Part shown: positions 1 through 10,271 of the stretch, piece by piece
Layout: each line of letters begins with the position of its first letter
Position numbering within the stretch: position 1 is the stretch's first letter
Assembly (NCBI GenBank): GCA_002682825.1
Contig: NOKP01000004.1
Location: forward strand, 451,711-515,710
DNA: 64,000 nt
From: Neonectria sp. B-13
Lineage: Eukaryota > Ascomycota > Sordariomycetes > Hypocreales > Nectriaceae
Reading direction: 5' to 3'
Notes under the pieces: generated by a model
The model's database searches: none
What the model was told of the DNA's origin: nothing
What the model saw: the letters and a program-made list of their open reading frames with translations, nothing else
Program-made: the position numbers and the translations under genes

Positions 1-1030
1 TGGCGTGAAGCATTGGTTGACAGTGTGATGAATGCTTGAGTATCCGAAACACCTTGGGAAAAGATGGCCATCGCCAACAACGCTTGGATCGAAAGCAAAC
101 TCGAATCTTGCAGGATGAGGTCGGGAATTACAGTAGTGGCATTCCGGTAGTACGCCTGAGGGATGTCAGATAACGCTGCCTCTGATCCTGGAGCTGTCTT
201 GACCCGTAAAGCAAGAGCGATAACGGCATTGACAAGGGCCCATCTAGCGGGATTTCCCGCAGGATCCACGGGGCTTGCGGCGTACTGAGCGTTGAGCAGC
301 GTGACAAAGCTCGGTAGGTCTAACAGCTGATGCTCTGCCATGACCTCGGCGAAAGAGTTTTGAATCAAGCGTCGCGAGACAGCTAAGGGCAAGAGCGGCG
401 TGATCTTGTCGCCAAATTCTTCTCCTCCGAGACTCGCCCTTAGCTTTTTCAAGTTTTTGCCGTACACATCTGGCAAAAGAAAGTCTGGAAACACCGCAGA
501 GCCGTTTCGGATGTTTTCTTGCACCTGAGACCTGTCGACAGAAATAGGTACCTGTGGTGGGTTTGAATCAGGCATTGTTGAATTTGTCAATCCTTCTGTC
601 GGGTGTATTATCGAAGCAAGGGCCTGATGCCTCGCGTTCAGGTCAAGACTGGCGGTCTCCGCTGGTGGCCGTAGTTGCAGATCCGATCCTCCGGTCTCGA
701 TTTGTTTCTTACTGGGAGTAATTTACGTTATTAGCAGTTTCAGTTCTCGTGAAATGCATCCTCACGTCTTCCCTTGCCCTCGCATTTTCCGGACAGCTGA
801 ATAGGTGCATTCTGCGCCATGTGCGGTGCAGTTGGCGCACTTCGGCTTTCTGCCATCGCAACGATTCTTGCGAGTCTTGCAGCGCATACATGCCTGTCAA
901 AGGTCAGATAAGAGTAATTAATGTGTGTGGTCAATGAAGCGCTCACTATTGAGATCCTTGCGCGTTTCGCAGGCGCTTCTGTAGAGCCCGTGCAGTCCAC
1001 GGCAGGCTCGGAATTAGGGAGTTCTTCCAT
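1..1030 (-). CDS. Zn2Cys6 fungal transcription factor, 3' end cut by window edge
   Basis: A fungal binuclear zinc cluster regulator, presumed nuclear. Three exons are visible: 1030-947, 893-766 and 711 to the window edge, with introns of 53 and 54 bp (GTGAGC..ACAG and GTGAGG..CCAG; the second has a CTAATAAC branch-like site). Splicing joins the cluster C-x2-C-x6-C-x6-C-x2-C-x6-C near residues 30-57, starting CMRCKTRKNRC. The third exon is open to base 1 and reads like the start of the fungal-specific transcription factor (MHR) domain, with a segment rich in Leu and Ala helices. The C-terminal part lies outside the window, so targets and full length are unknown. It is divergent from the opsin-related gene with about 460 bp between start codons, so local regulation is possible but unproven. 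Confidence 0.85.
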
Positions 1031-1491
1031 CCCGCTTCTAGAGTCACACCAGAGAGATCAGGATGGAGGGTCGCCGGGCACTGCACGCGCTGTGCTCATG
1101 TGCCATTCGCGAGGAATAATCAGGGTGGTAATCTTCCACTAAATATTGCATCCGATATGCTGGGACTCGAGGGTTTGGGTCCGATATTAGTCAGATGCGC
1201 AGGCTAATCTAAGTGGCAGTTGGGATCGGGACTAAAATTTGCTTCCGCCTGAATTACTCAGCCACGTTTGCTTCCGCTTCACATCCGCTACCACTAATAT
1301 TTTGTAGGTGTAAGCCATAAGCTAATATACTGACAACTGAAATATAAATACAAGAGATCCAGTTTCCTCTACTCATCCTCCAATTTCCATGCTCAGTACT
1401 TCTCTCCACAGAGCACAACCCTGATACTCATTTTACCTCCAGATCATTTGCCGACTTTTACACACAAGGGAAAGTCATCTTGGTGAACATC
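1031..1491. promoter_or_regulatory. Shared divergent promoter of Zn2Cys6 factor and opsin-related gene
   Basis: This 461-bp stretch separates two start codons facing away from each other. A TATA-like TATAAATA lies at 1343-1350, about 145 bp before the opsin-related ATG, followed by a CT-rich leader. The 11-mer TTTGCTTCCGC occurs twice between about 1238 and 1280, 28 bp apart, and could be a repeated factor site. No other feature was recognised. Confidence 0.5.
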
Positions 1492-2405
1492 ATGGCCATT
1501 CTGATACGAGGAAACGACGCTCTCAGCATTAATCCTTCTGTTGGGGTTGATGAAGCCCTGTCTCAGCATGGATCTGATTGGCTTTGGGCTGTCACTGCCA
1601 TATACATTGCCTCTTTTGTAAGTCTTCCACTTATCTCCAACTGTCGTTTAAAGATGACACTAACTCAGTTGGTTTATAGATTGCCCTCACGTGTTTGTCC
1701 TTCGCGGCACATGAGAGTAAGAGAGTCTTCCACTACATCTTCACCATCTCTCTTCTCGTCGGCTCTGTGACCTATTACGCCGAAGCTTCCAATCTAGGTT
1801 GGAGCGCTGTACAACAGGCCGATCAGCTTGACAATGGCATGATCCGACAGATATTCTTCGCCAAATACATCAACTGGAGCATCTCCTTCCCGGCTGTTGC
1901 CCTAGCGCTTGGTTTACTATCGGGCGTGTCGTGGACGACAATCTTCTGCAACATCTTTATCACATGGCTCTGGGTCCTCACCTACATCGCTGCTGCATAT
2001 ACCACCACGGACTACAAGTGGGGATTTTTCGCCTTTGGCACATTCTCGTGGATTATTCTTGCAATGAGTACGCTCAACGAGAGCCGCGAAGAGGCAGCAC
2101 GCCTTGGTATCAGCCATGACTACATGATCCTTGCCTCGTGGGCGAATATTCTTTGGCTGTTGTACCCCATTGCTTTCGGTCTCAGTGACGGTGGCAACTA
2201 TATCGGAGTCACTGGTAGCTTCATCTTCGTTGGCATTTTAGACTTGCTCTTGGGGCCGGTGTTGACCTTCGTATTTGTACTCCTGGCGCGCAGGTGGGAC
2301 TGGGAAAGGTTGAACCTTGGCTTCAGTGAGTATCGTGGTGCTGGACACGGTCGGACTGTGGGGAAGGAGTCCAATTTGACTGGCGGTACTATCCCAGCAG
2401 CCTGA
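1492..2405 (+). CDS. Opsin-related (HSP30/YRO2/ORP-like) seven-helix membrane protein without retinal lysine
   Basis: Microbial-rhodopsin-fold protein of the fungal opsin-related/HSP30 group, expected in the plasma membrane. Exons are 1492-1617 and 1680-2405; the 62-bp intron starts GTAAGT, has an ACTAAC branch site and ends ATAG. The 283-residue product has seven hydrophobic segments. The first ATG in frame is at 1492. Compared by eye with bacteriorhodopsin, the helix-7 Asp is present (D230) but the Schiff-base Lys position is Gly (D-L-L-L-G, G234). In helix 3 the proton acceptor Asp is Asn (N107) and the donor Asp position is Ala (A118). It therefore should neither bind retinal covalently nor pump protons. 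Family members are often stress-induced; function here is inferred as chaperone-like or membrane-stress related. Confidence 0.88.
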
Positions 2406-3263
2406 ATGGCGCGATGAGAGGACATCTTAGATGGAACTGTCTTTGCGAGTCTAGTCTCTGGGGAACGTAGCCATTGGTGGTTTATGGTTCTGGTCTGAAG
2501 AGTTTACAAGTCTGCAGGGTCATTGTGGTGGTAGAGGAGAACTAGAAGGCTGTAACTCAGTGGGCGCGATGCGCTCAGCTTAATATGTTGGGATTTGGAG
2601 CTGAGATGGAGCAGATTTGAGAGGATGCACTCGAAGAAAACCAGCAAGCATTAGTCATAGAAAATATCGAGGAGTATATACCCGGTCTTTAGTATGCCCA
2701 GTTCATATGCATCGTGGTTGTGGCTTGTGGCTTGTGACTGGTGCCAGCGATGAGACTTTGGGTGCTTGCTGATAATCCAGCCTCAGGCCGAGTATCCGTA
2801 CTGCAGCTGGGGGTTTATACAGTACATTATCCGCGATAGTTAAGGCCTAAATATGCTGCTTTGAACTGGACAATAACCGAGGGTGGAGCCGGTACTAAGT
2901 CGGCAGTTGATTGCGGAATTAACGGGTTAGCCACTTGTTAGTGGATTATCCCGTCCGTAGACCTCGGTAAGCACGAGCCAGCATGTGCTCACCTCGGTGG
3001 GTCGAATTGCTCATATGCCTGCTAGTGACCCATTGACGGGGTCAACCGAGACGCTGTTATTCCGTAACACTTGCAAATCTTGTCCTTTCTTGAATACTCT
3101 CGACGGCTTAATTTCATTCTCTAACGGACCCGGGAGACGAGAGTGAACCAGAGTCTGAAGATTCTCCCTGCTCTTGCTCTTGTATCTCACCTGTCACTCT
3201 CGACTGCATCAGCTCGGCTACTTCGGTTGAACTCCTCCAGCTCAACGCCTCCGGCTCTTCACC
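2406..3263. other. Intergenic region between opsin-related gene and citrate synthase
   Basis: About 860 bp. The right end (roughly 3080-3260) is pyrimidine-rich and likely the leader of the citrate synthase. Imperfect short hairpins can be drawn at about 2930-2965 and 2970-3000. No ORF or RNA gene is supported. Confidence 0.4.
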
Positions 3264-4821
3264 ATGGCTATCAAGACTGTCGTCCCCCGTCAGTCGTTGA
3301 CGGTAGTCGATAATCGCACTGGAAAAGCGTATGAGATCCCCATCGAGCATAACGCTGTCCTCGCCACCGACATCAAGAAAATCAAGGCAGAGCCGCGAGA
3401 TGACCGGCCAGAGGATGAGACAAGCCAAGGCCTCAGAGTGTATGATCCCGCCTACATGAACACCGCTGTGGTTCAGAGTAAAATCACCTACATCAACGGC
3501 CAGGACGGCATCTTACGCTATCGCGGATATCCTATCCAACAATTGGTCCACAAGAGCAACTTCCTCGAATCAGCATTCCTGCTTCTTTACGGAGAGCTGC
3601 CCACAAGCTCTCAGTACACCAACTGGCAGGATGAAATCATGCATCACACGTACATCCACAGCGACATCGAGGGCATGTTCAAGTCTTTCCGTTACGACTC
3701 TCACCCAATGTCCATGTTGACGTCTGCCTTTGCTACGATGGGTGCCTTCACGCCCGAGGCAAATCCCTCGCTGCGAGGCCAGAAGCTATTCACCAACGCA
3801 GCCACCGGAGATCTCAAAGCGCTCGAGGTCCTCGACAAGCAGATTCTTCGCATCATCGGCAAGGCACCCACCCTAGCGGCGGCTTCGTACCGCATGCGCC
3901 AAGGTCGACCTTTCAACCGACCAGCCCAGGGACTCTCGTACACGGGCAACTTCCTGTATCTGCTGGACCACCTTTCGGGCCACGAGTACCGTCCACACCC
4001 GGTTCTCGAAAATGCATTGGACGCCTTGTTCACCATTCACGCTGACCACGAAGTCAACTGTTCCACAGCCACGGTCCTCCAGGTTGGCAGCTCGTTGGTA
4101 GATCCCTACAGCGTCGTGGCAGCCGGATGCGCAGCTCTCTACGGGCCATCCCACGGTGGCGCGTCCGAAAGCGCTATTCGCATGCTAATGGAAATTGGCT
4201 CTCCCGAGAATGTGCCCGCCTTTATGGAGAAAGTCGAGAAGCGCGAGTGCGTCCTAGTCGGATTTGGCCACCGCGTTTACAAAAACGTCGATCCGCGCTC
4301 GACAGTTATCCGTGAACTTGCCGAGGAAGTTTTCAAGGTCACAGGACGAAATCAGCTCCTTGATACCGCTCTTTCCCTTGCCCAGTATGCCAGGGAGAGC
4401 GAATTCATGCGCAGTCGAAATCTGTACCCCAACGTTGACTTTTACTCGGGCTTGATCTACCAGGCGATGGGCTTTCCTTTGGAGTGAGTGACTCTCTTGT
4501 ACCGAAAAATGCAAGATTTATATGCTGACTTCTTATCTTAGCTTCTATCCTGTCCTTTTTGCCGTCCCTCGATGCGTGGGATGGTTGGCCCATTGGAGAC
4601 AGCAAATGCTCAACCCTTCGGGCGTCAAGATCTGGAGGCCCAGGCAGCTGTACCTTGGTCACGGACAGAGGGACTACGTCGAGATTGAGGACAGGAAGCT
4701 TAAGGAGGATAGCAAGGTATTTGATTCTCCTGTTCAGGTCAACCACGGAGGCGACAGCAGGAGAAATCACCTCGCTACTTACAAGAACGAGAGGGGCGAA
4801 GTCTCGAAGCCTAAGCTTTGA
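3264..4821 (+). CDS. Citrate synthase (type II-like), possibly peroxisomal
   Basis: Condenses oxaloacetate and an acyl-CoA, normally acetyl-CoA, to citrate. Exons are 3264-4483 and 4542-4821 around a 58-bp intron (GTGAGT..CTTAG), giving 499 residues. The catalytic triad of the family is present: His262 in HADHE, His297 in GPSHGGA and Asp392 in NVDFYSG. The region around DGILRYRGYP resembles bacterial-type synthases more than the classical mitochondrial enzyme. There is no clear mitochondrial presequence. The C-terminus is Lys-Pro-Lys-Leu; PKL is a weak variant of the PTS1 signal, so a peroxisomal (glyoxylate cycle) location is possible. A 2-methylcitrate or alkylcitrate synthase cannot be excluded from motifs alone. 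Codon 1 is the first ATG after a CT-rich leader. Confidence 0.9.
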
Positions 4822-5331
4822 GAGAATTTTGATAGAGTCGTGTATGTATATCAACAGGCCGCATAGCATTGGGTAGGATATGAGATAGAATGAGAATTTG
4901 TTGCCAGAGAAGAAGGATCTTTTTGAATACTTAGTAATCTTGAGTCGATGTGACAACAGGTAAGCTGAAGCGCACAATTTGTAGAATGTGATGAAGAATA
5001 AGCCCGAGTGATTGTTATCCAATACAAATATGTCAAGTAAAAGGCTGTCCTAGATACAGTTTCAATCTGCTAGTGTCTTCCTCTCGTTAACATCCGTGAG
5101 ACAAAAGAAAGTGACCGAGCAAGGCAGGAAGAGAATGTTCAAACTGAGTGTTCCACACAACAAAGAAAAATATCCCGGCAGGAAAGTGAAAGGTTAGAAA
5201 TGCAAAGCGTATATCCTCCTCCTTCAATCAATATCGACAAATCAGATATCACAGTGACATGCTCGCCCAAGCTTGCCGTCCCAAGAACGGTCGCTGCCCC
5301 TGGCACCACCGAAATGAGACGTTATGTTCAC
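4822..5331. other. Convergent 3' region
   Basis: About 510 bp between the stops of the citrate synthase (+) and the repeat protein (-). It should hold both 3' UTRs. No ORF is supported. Confidence 0.4.
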
Positions 5332-8115
5332 TTAACAGCACCCGCCCCCGCCGCACATGGGAGGCGGGCAGGGTTGGATGAAGGGTGGTGGGCAAAAAGG
5401 AATTGGCGGCGGGCAAGGCTCGCAAGGAGGCGGGCAAGGCTCGCAAGGAGGCGGGCAAGGCTCGCAAGGAGGCGGACAAGGCTCGCAAGGAGGCGGGCAA
5501 GGCTCGCAAGGAGGCGGGCAAGGCTCGCAAGGAGGAGGACAAGGCTCGCAAGGGTCGCATGGGTCGCAAGGATCGCAAGGATCGCAAGGATCACAAGGAT
5601 CACAAGGATCACAAGGATCGCAAGGATCGCAGTCGGGCTCGGAGGGGCACTCTGAATCGTAGGGGCACTCTGGATCAGAGGGACACTCCGGATCGGAAGG
5701 ACACTCTGGATCGGAGGGACACTCCGGATCGGAAGGGCACTCTGTATCAGATGGGCAATCAGAGTCGGATGGGCAGACCTCCGGGGGAGGAGGACAGACA
5801 ACCGGAGGGGGAGGCGGAGGGCAGACAACCTCCGGAGGGGTGACAACCTCCGGAGGGCAGACCACCGGGGGAGGACAGACCACCTCTGGAGGACAGACTG
5901 GCTTGGGGGCCGGGGGAACAATGGTGATGGAGCCATTATCAGGAGGGCAGCAAGGACAATGCAGGATGATGGTGCCATGGAAAGGCCATGAGTTAGGGTC
6001 GATATTGCCGTTGACGTTGGTATTGTTGTTGATGTTTGTGTTCGTGTTCGTGTTTGTGTTTGTGTTGTTGTTCACATTGGTGTTGGTGGTGGTTGGACGG
6101 GGCTTGGGCTTGGTCTTGGTCTTGGTCTTGGGCTTAGGCTTGGGCTTGGTCTTGGTCTTTGGCAGGTCCTTCTTGGCGGGGGTCGGATCTTCAGGCTTGA
6201 AACCGTTGATGTTGGTGTTCGTGTTTGTGTTAGTGTTGGTGTTGGTGTTGGTAGGAACGGGCTTGTCATCGATAGGCTCGTCTTCGGTATCCACACAGGG
6301 CTCAGGGTCGGGAATGGGGTCGACGATAACGGGAGGGCACACCGGGATGGTTTCGATGATTGGCACGGGCTCGAACTTCGGAGGGGTGAAGTTGTTGGTG
6401 TTGGTATTGGTGTTCGTGTTGGTGTTGGTGTTGGTAGGAACGGGCTTGTCGTCGATTGGCTCGTCTTCAGTATCCTCACAGGGCTCAGGGTCGGGAATAG
6501 GGTCGACGACGATGGGAGGACACTTGGGGATGGTTTCAATAATTGGCACGGGCTCGAGCTTTGGGGGGATGAAGTTGTTGGTGTTGGTGTTGGTATTGGT
6601 GTTAGTGTTAGTGTTCGTGTTGGTGTTGGTGTTGCTCGTTTGGTAGTCTGTGTTGTCATCGCAACAGTCAGACTGATCCTCACAGACATCCGTGTCTTCA
6701 CAAGTGCTGGGCTCAGGGACCGGATCGACAATAATGTCGGGCTCGTCGCAGCCGTCCGTGTCTTCGCAGGCGCTGTCGACAACTGGCTCTGGCTCCGGCT
6801 TTGGAGGCTCAAAACCGTTGACATTGGTGTTGGTGTTCGTGTTAGTGTTGGTGTTGGTGTTGATATTCGTGTTACTAGTTGTCTTGGGCACTCCTGTTCT
6901 CTTCTTGGTACTCTTCCGCACAACGGACTTGGGCTTGGGAGGCTGAGAGTTGATGATGTTGGTGTTGGTGTTGGTGTTGGTATTGGTGTTGTTGTTGGTA
7001 TTCGAATTGATGTTGGTGTTGGTGCCGATTATGTCTTCACACGCATCAGGGTCAATCACGCCTTCGTCATCATCGTCACATTCCTCATCAGGGAGATCCT
7101 TTACCAAAATGTCAGTACATGTATACATCAAGCCACTGAATAGCAGGGCCATGGCTGCACTTACCAATGGTGCCCAAGTTGTCACTGCCTGGAAAGCAGT
7201 CTGATTCTGCGGCGCCGCGACCATGAGAATCTTGTCCGGCGGAGCATCCACCCAGGGGCGCTCTTCCCAGATGTACCAATCGCGCCAGCCAGCCCGGCTG
7301 ATGAGTGTGGTGACTTCGATCTCACCGGTATCGAGCAGGCAAGGCACCGGCAGGATATAAGCCAACTTGGCCAAGCCCTCTGGACCCTGCAGGGGAAGCG
7401 GGTTCAGCTGAAGGCTGCGTACGGCGGGCGAGATACGCTTCGCAGAGACAAGCGTCTTGTCCCAGTAGCCAGCCGTGTCGCTGTTGACCCACTTGAGGTC
7501 CTTTGTCCCCTTGGCTGTAGTTATCTGGAAGTCGATACGCTGCTGCTTGAGCACGCGGACGCGTAGCATGGGAAACACAGTGAGCTGGTGGATTGGGAAC
7601 GGCGGGAGGTCATCGCGGATCTCGAGTCCGTCCTTGGTCGCCGTGGAGGGAATGGGATTGTCTGTGAGAAGCTCGGCCTTGGTCCCGATGAAGGCACCGG
7701 TGGTATTGGTGGTCAACTGGGCACCCACGCCTGGTCTGTTGAGCTCCGACTCGACAACAGGCTCCTCTTCCTTGACGTTGGGCTTCTTGAACACCGACAA
7801 GGGGATCGTGGCGCCGTGACGGATGCGAGGCACCCAAGCTACGGGTTCGACGACGTAGAGGTACCCGGTCACTCGGTACCCATCGTCCTTGGCCTTTCGA
7901 GACGCGAGGTCTGGGATGACCATGCGGCGCGGAAGTTTCCCGAAAGCCTTGGGTCTCATGCCAAAGACACTCCGCAGCTCGCTGGACGAGAGGACGAAGC
8001 CCTCGGCTTCTGCCAGAGGGGGCTTCACTTTTCCGAGCTTAGAGTCATCGAAGTTGATAGGCTCAGTGCTCGAGCGATCAACGTCGGCGAGACGTTTGTT
8101 GAAGGGGGGGGCCAT
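5332..8115 (-). CDS. Orphan repeat protein: globular head, Asn-Thr repeat blocks, Cys-rich Pro/Asp tail
   Basis: Not recognised. The frame is open for 927 residues from ATG 8115. Residues 1 to about 315 look globular, with normal composition, several Trp, and no signal peptide. Residues 318-339 are hydrophobic and followed by an acidic stretch (DEECDDDDE). From about 355 onward come six blocks of alternating Asn-Thr. The last ones separate a nearly duplicated segment containing EPVPIIETIP and DPIPDPEP, then a Lys/Thr/Pro stretch. The C-terminus has units of CPSDPE, then about nine DPC triplets, seven CEPCPPP heptads, and ends CGGGGCC. N-T alternation does not make N-glycosylation sequons. A consensus 66-bp intron (7164-7099) exactly covers residues 318-339 and keeps frame, so spliced and retained forms both remain open. 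A TATAAG box (8271-8266) lies about 150 bp upstream. Possible roles (metal binding, disulfide cross-linking, scaffold) are speculation. Confidence 0.8.
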   Translation of the reverse strand: MAPPFNKRLADVDRSSTEPINFDDSKLGKVKPPLAEAEGFVLSSSELRSVFGMRPKAFGKLPRRMVIPDLASRKAKDDGYRVTGYLYVVEPVAWVPRIRHGATIPLSVFKKPNVKEEEPVVESELNRPGVGAQLTTNTTGAFIGTKAELLTDNPIPSTATKDGLEIRDDLPPFPIHQLTVFPMLRVRVLKQQRIDFQITTAKGTKDLKWVNSDTAGYWDKTLVSAKRISPAVRSLQLNPLPLQGPEGLAKLAYILPVPCLLDTGEIEVTTLISRAGWRDWYIWEERPWVDAPPDKILMVAAPQNQTAFQAVTTWAPLVSAAMALLFSGLMYTCTDILVKDLPDEECDDDDEGVIDPDACEDIIGTNTNINSNTNNNTNTNTNTNTNIINSQPPKPKSVVRKSTKKRTGVPKTTSNTNINTNTNTNTNTNTNVNGFEPPKPEPEPVVDSACEDTDGCDEPDIIVDPVPEPSTCEDTDVCEDQSDCCDDNTDYQTSNTNTNTNTNTNTNTNTNTNNFIPPKLEPVPIIETIPKCPPIVVDPIPDPEPCEDTEDEPIDDKPVPTNTNTNTNTNTNTNNFTPPKFEPVPIIETIPVCPPVIVDPIPDPEPCVDTEDEPIDDKPVPTNTNTNTNTNTNTNINGFKPEDPTPAKKDLPKTKTKPKPKPKTKTKTKPKPRPTTTNTNVNNNTNTNTNTNTNINNNTNVNGNIDPNSWPFHGTIILHCPCCPPDNGSITIVPPAPKPVCPPEVVCPPPVVCPPEVVTPPEVVCPPPPPPVVCPPPPEVCPSDSDCPSDTECPSDPECPSDPECPSDPECPSDPECPYDSECPSEPDCDPCDPCDPCDPCDPCDPCDPCDPCDPCEPCPPPCEPCPPPCEPCPPPCEPCPPPCEPCPPPCEPCPPPCEPCPPPIPFCPPPFIQPCPPPMCGGGGCC
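5395..5770. repeat. Coding tandem repeats for the Cys-Pro/Asp tail
   Basis: Three successive arrays: 21-bp units (5' on + strand GGAGGCGGGCAAGGCTCGCAA) at about 5400-5545, coding CEPCPPP; 9-bp units of GATCGCAAG type at about 5547-5632, coding DPC; and 18-bp units at about 5640-5770, coding CPSDPE. All periods are multiples of three, so unit gain or loss keeps the frame. Confidence 0.85.
6000..7030. repeat. Six hexanucleotide blocks (GTGTTG-type) coding Asn-Thr runs
   Basis: Blocks at about 6010-6080, 6205-6252, 6390-6435, 6570-6640, 6820-6880 and 6950-7025 alternate GTGTTG, GTGTTC and similar hexamers on the + strand, read as NTNT on the minus strand. The segments around the blocks at 6205 and 6390 (about 6240-6570) are themselves near duplicates. 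Confidence 0.85.
7099..7164 (-). other. In-frame 66-bp intron candidate inside the repeat protein gene
   Basis: On the minus strand the segment begins GTAAGTGCAG (strong donor) and ends TGGTAAAG, with TACTGAC as branch site about 15 bases before the acceptor. Length 66 is a multiple of three and it contains no stop codon. It falls between codons (phase 0) and encodes the only hydrophobic, membrane-segment-like stretch of the protein. Confidence 0.6.
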
Positions 8116-10271
8116 CGCAGTGTGAAGATGGAACAGTGCAGAGAGAAGATAGGTCGTTGATGAGTAGAGTAAAAAGGAGTAGTGCGAGGACAAGAGGAAG
8201 CTGGCTGGTTTGAGGCTGCTGTTGCTTGTCTTGCTATGGAATTCAAGAGCGACGGAATCCGGGCTCTTATAGCTCAAACTGATAATTACTTCTAGTACGC
8301 CAGCGTTACATTCCTCTCTTAAACGGAGAGTGAAGTGCAAATGTGGTTCCCTCAGCGAATTCAGCTCTCCAGTCGCCGCCCACCTCCCTCCGTGATGTCA
8401 GCACATCGACTGTATTCAGCAAATGGAAGTTCGAATTGCAGCCATTGATGTGCGGAAAACGGCGCTGCATCCGCGTTCAGAGTCTCATTGGACCTAGCGC
8501 ATCAACTAGTCCTGCTCAAGGAGAGCTGGGGCAAGTGATATTTTGGTCATACGACCCAATTCGGTCGACTGTATTTCATGTAATGCATCCGGGGTTGCAG
8601 AAAGCGGCGTGCTGAGGGCTGACCGCCGACGCCGTGTCGATATCATTGGTCAATGGCACCTCGGTGGCGAACGAGAGTTGACCCCTATGCAGCCAAGGCG
8701 ATAGTGCTGGGACCAATCGAGCTCGTATTTGGCTGTGGACTGATATGCAGCATCATATTTGGAGACCTGAACCACCATCTTTCAAGTATCAGCGATAGTC
8801 CTACATCGTACTACATACCTGTTATCTACCTATCCGCCGGTTAGCCGCTGATGCCGAGCATCGTATCTAAATGCTGCGGGGACCGCTTTACCTAAAGGAT
8901 TGGAATTATCTCGGAACCTCGCATAGTCGGTGATACGAGCTCCTGTCAGCTTGGAGGCGCAAGCCGCTCGCCTGGTAATGATCCAATTAGAACCGCTCTT
9001 CCAACCTCCACATTGTAGGGTACACCATGTAGTAGTAGTGTTTATTCAACTTCACACTGTAGCCGACAACGTTCTGGGCGGCTCTAGCAGCGTCACATTC
9101 ATCTCGAACTTGACTGTGTCGAGTCGCCGATCAGTCAGTAGCTCCATCATGAACCCCAAACCGTTTGCGCCTTTTTGATAGTCTCAGCTGCACGGATGAA
9201 GCCACAATATTGATGCAGATCATGCATTGCCCCCACCTATCTATCGAACATCCTGAGACGCGTGTGGATTTGGAGCACTGGCGAGTGGGAAAGTATGTTG
9301 CACTCACTGTAGGTGCTTCGATGCTTTGTGGAGAGACCTAGTACATTTCGATGGCCGAGCAGGTGATCAGACCTTGGACTTCTTGACGCGGTACAGTGAC
9401 CGGCCGGAACAAGACTACTCATATTGAGATCGAAGTATTCCTACAAGGATGTACACGCTGACGATTGCCTACCCCAATCGGACAAAATCACCTTGAATCA
9501 AAACTTCACTATGTTCAATTAGTCTTCACACTTAGATATTCTCCTCTCCTTATTCACTGAAACTAAGTCCCTTACCTGATAGCTGTCATTAAATACCACC
9601 ACTAAGATCAAAGGGCAACCCACCTACGATCGGAACTTCGGACTCGGTATGAGTTCCGCCATTTATCTCGGCGGTTGACAGGCATTGTTCTTTGCCGAAC
9701 TTACCAAGCAATGCAATGGATCCCCGCACGGTAGTCTTCTTGGCTTCACAACAAAGTCCACGCTTCGTCAGGGTCATAGTAGTCGGAGGTTCGACGTCGA
9801 AGCGTTCGTGGTCTTCCAAGGTCCGAGGCGCCCAAGTCGCGTTTCGTTATGGAGATAAAGGCTTCATTCCGTGGACATGAAAACAAGCTCGTCCAATCGT
9901 TCTCGGTTATTGCTCCCAATAAAGCAGTTCAGACCAGGATTGATAGCCGATCGCGGCTCAGCCCGTACCCCATAACTCTATAAGGGATTTGACTATGGTG
10001 ATGCCAGGTAGGACAGGCATCAAATCAAGGTCGAAAGGCTCCACGCAAGATGACTTACGCGCAAGGTGCCGGACCGGGGAAGCCCAAGGTGATCACGAGT
10101 AACCCATGTGCACAAGAGACTCAGTTCCGAGGACTCGGATTACACTGAAAGACAGGTATAAGTGCAGGAAACACCCGACTTTACAGAAACCTTACTCTGG
10201 AGGCTTCATCATTCTTGATAACCCTTCACCTGATCGTTTCCAGATCCTTAATCGTTCAAAACCAACTCAGC
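8116..10271. other. Gene-free stretch of about 2.2 kb
   Basis: The left 150 bp is the leader and promoter of the repeat protein gene (TATAAG on the minus strand at 8271-8266). The rest holds only short ORFs without recognisable motifs. No RNA gene or repeat was found. The right end is the promoter remnant of the GMC pseudogene. Confidence 0.4.

Noticed and set aside
2930..3000. Hairpins before the citrate synthase suggesting a riboswitch or terminator
   Set aside because: Short, imperfect and without any known motif; eukaryotic riboswitches other than TPP would be exceptional, and no TPP motif is visible.
4405..5022. 205-codon minus-strand frame overlapping the citrate synthase 3' end
   Set aside because: Overlaps a certain exon and its UTR; no recognisable content.
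5357..5978. Collagen-like and Lys/Arg-repeat frames on both strands in the repeat region
   Set aside because: Repeat periods divisible by three keep several frames open; only the minus frame joins a non-repetitive head with a start codon and promoter.
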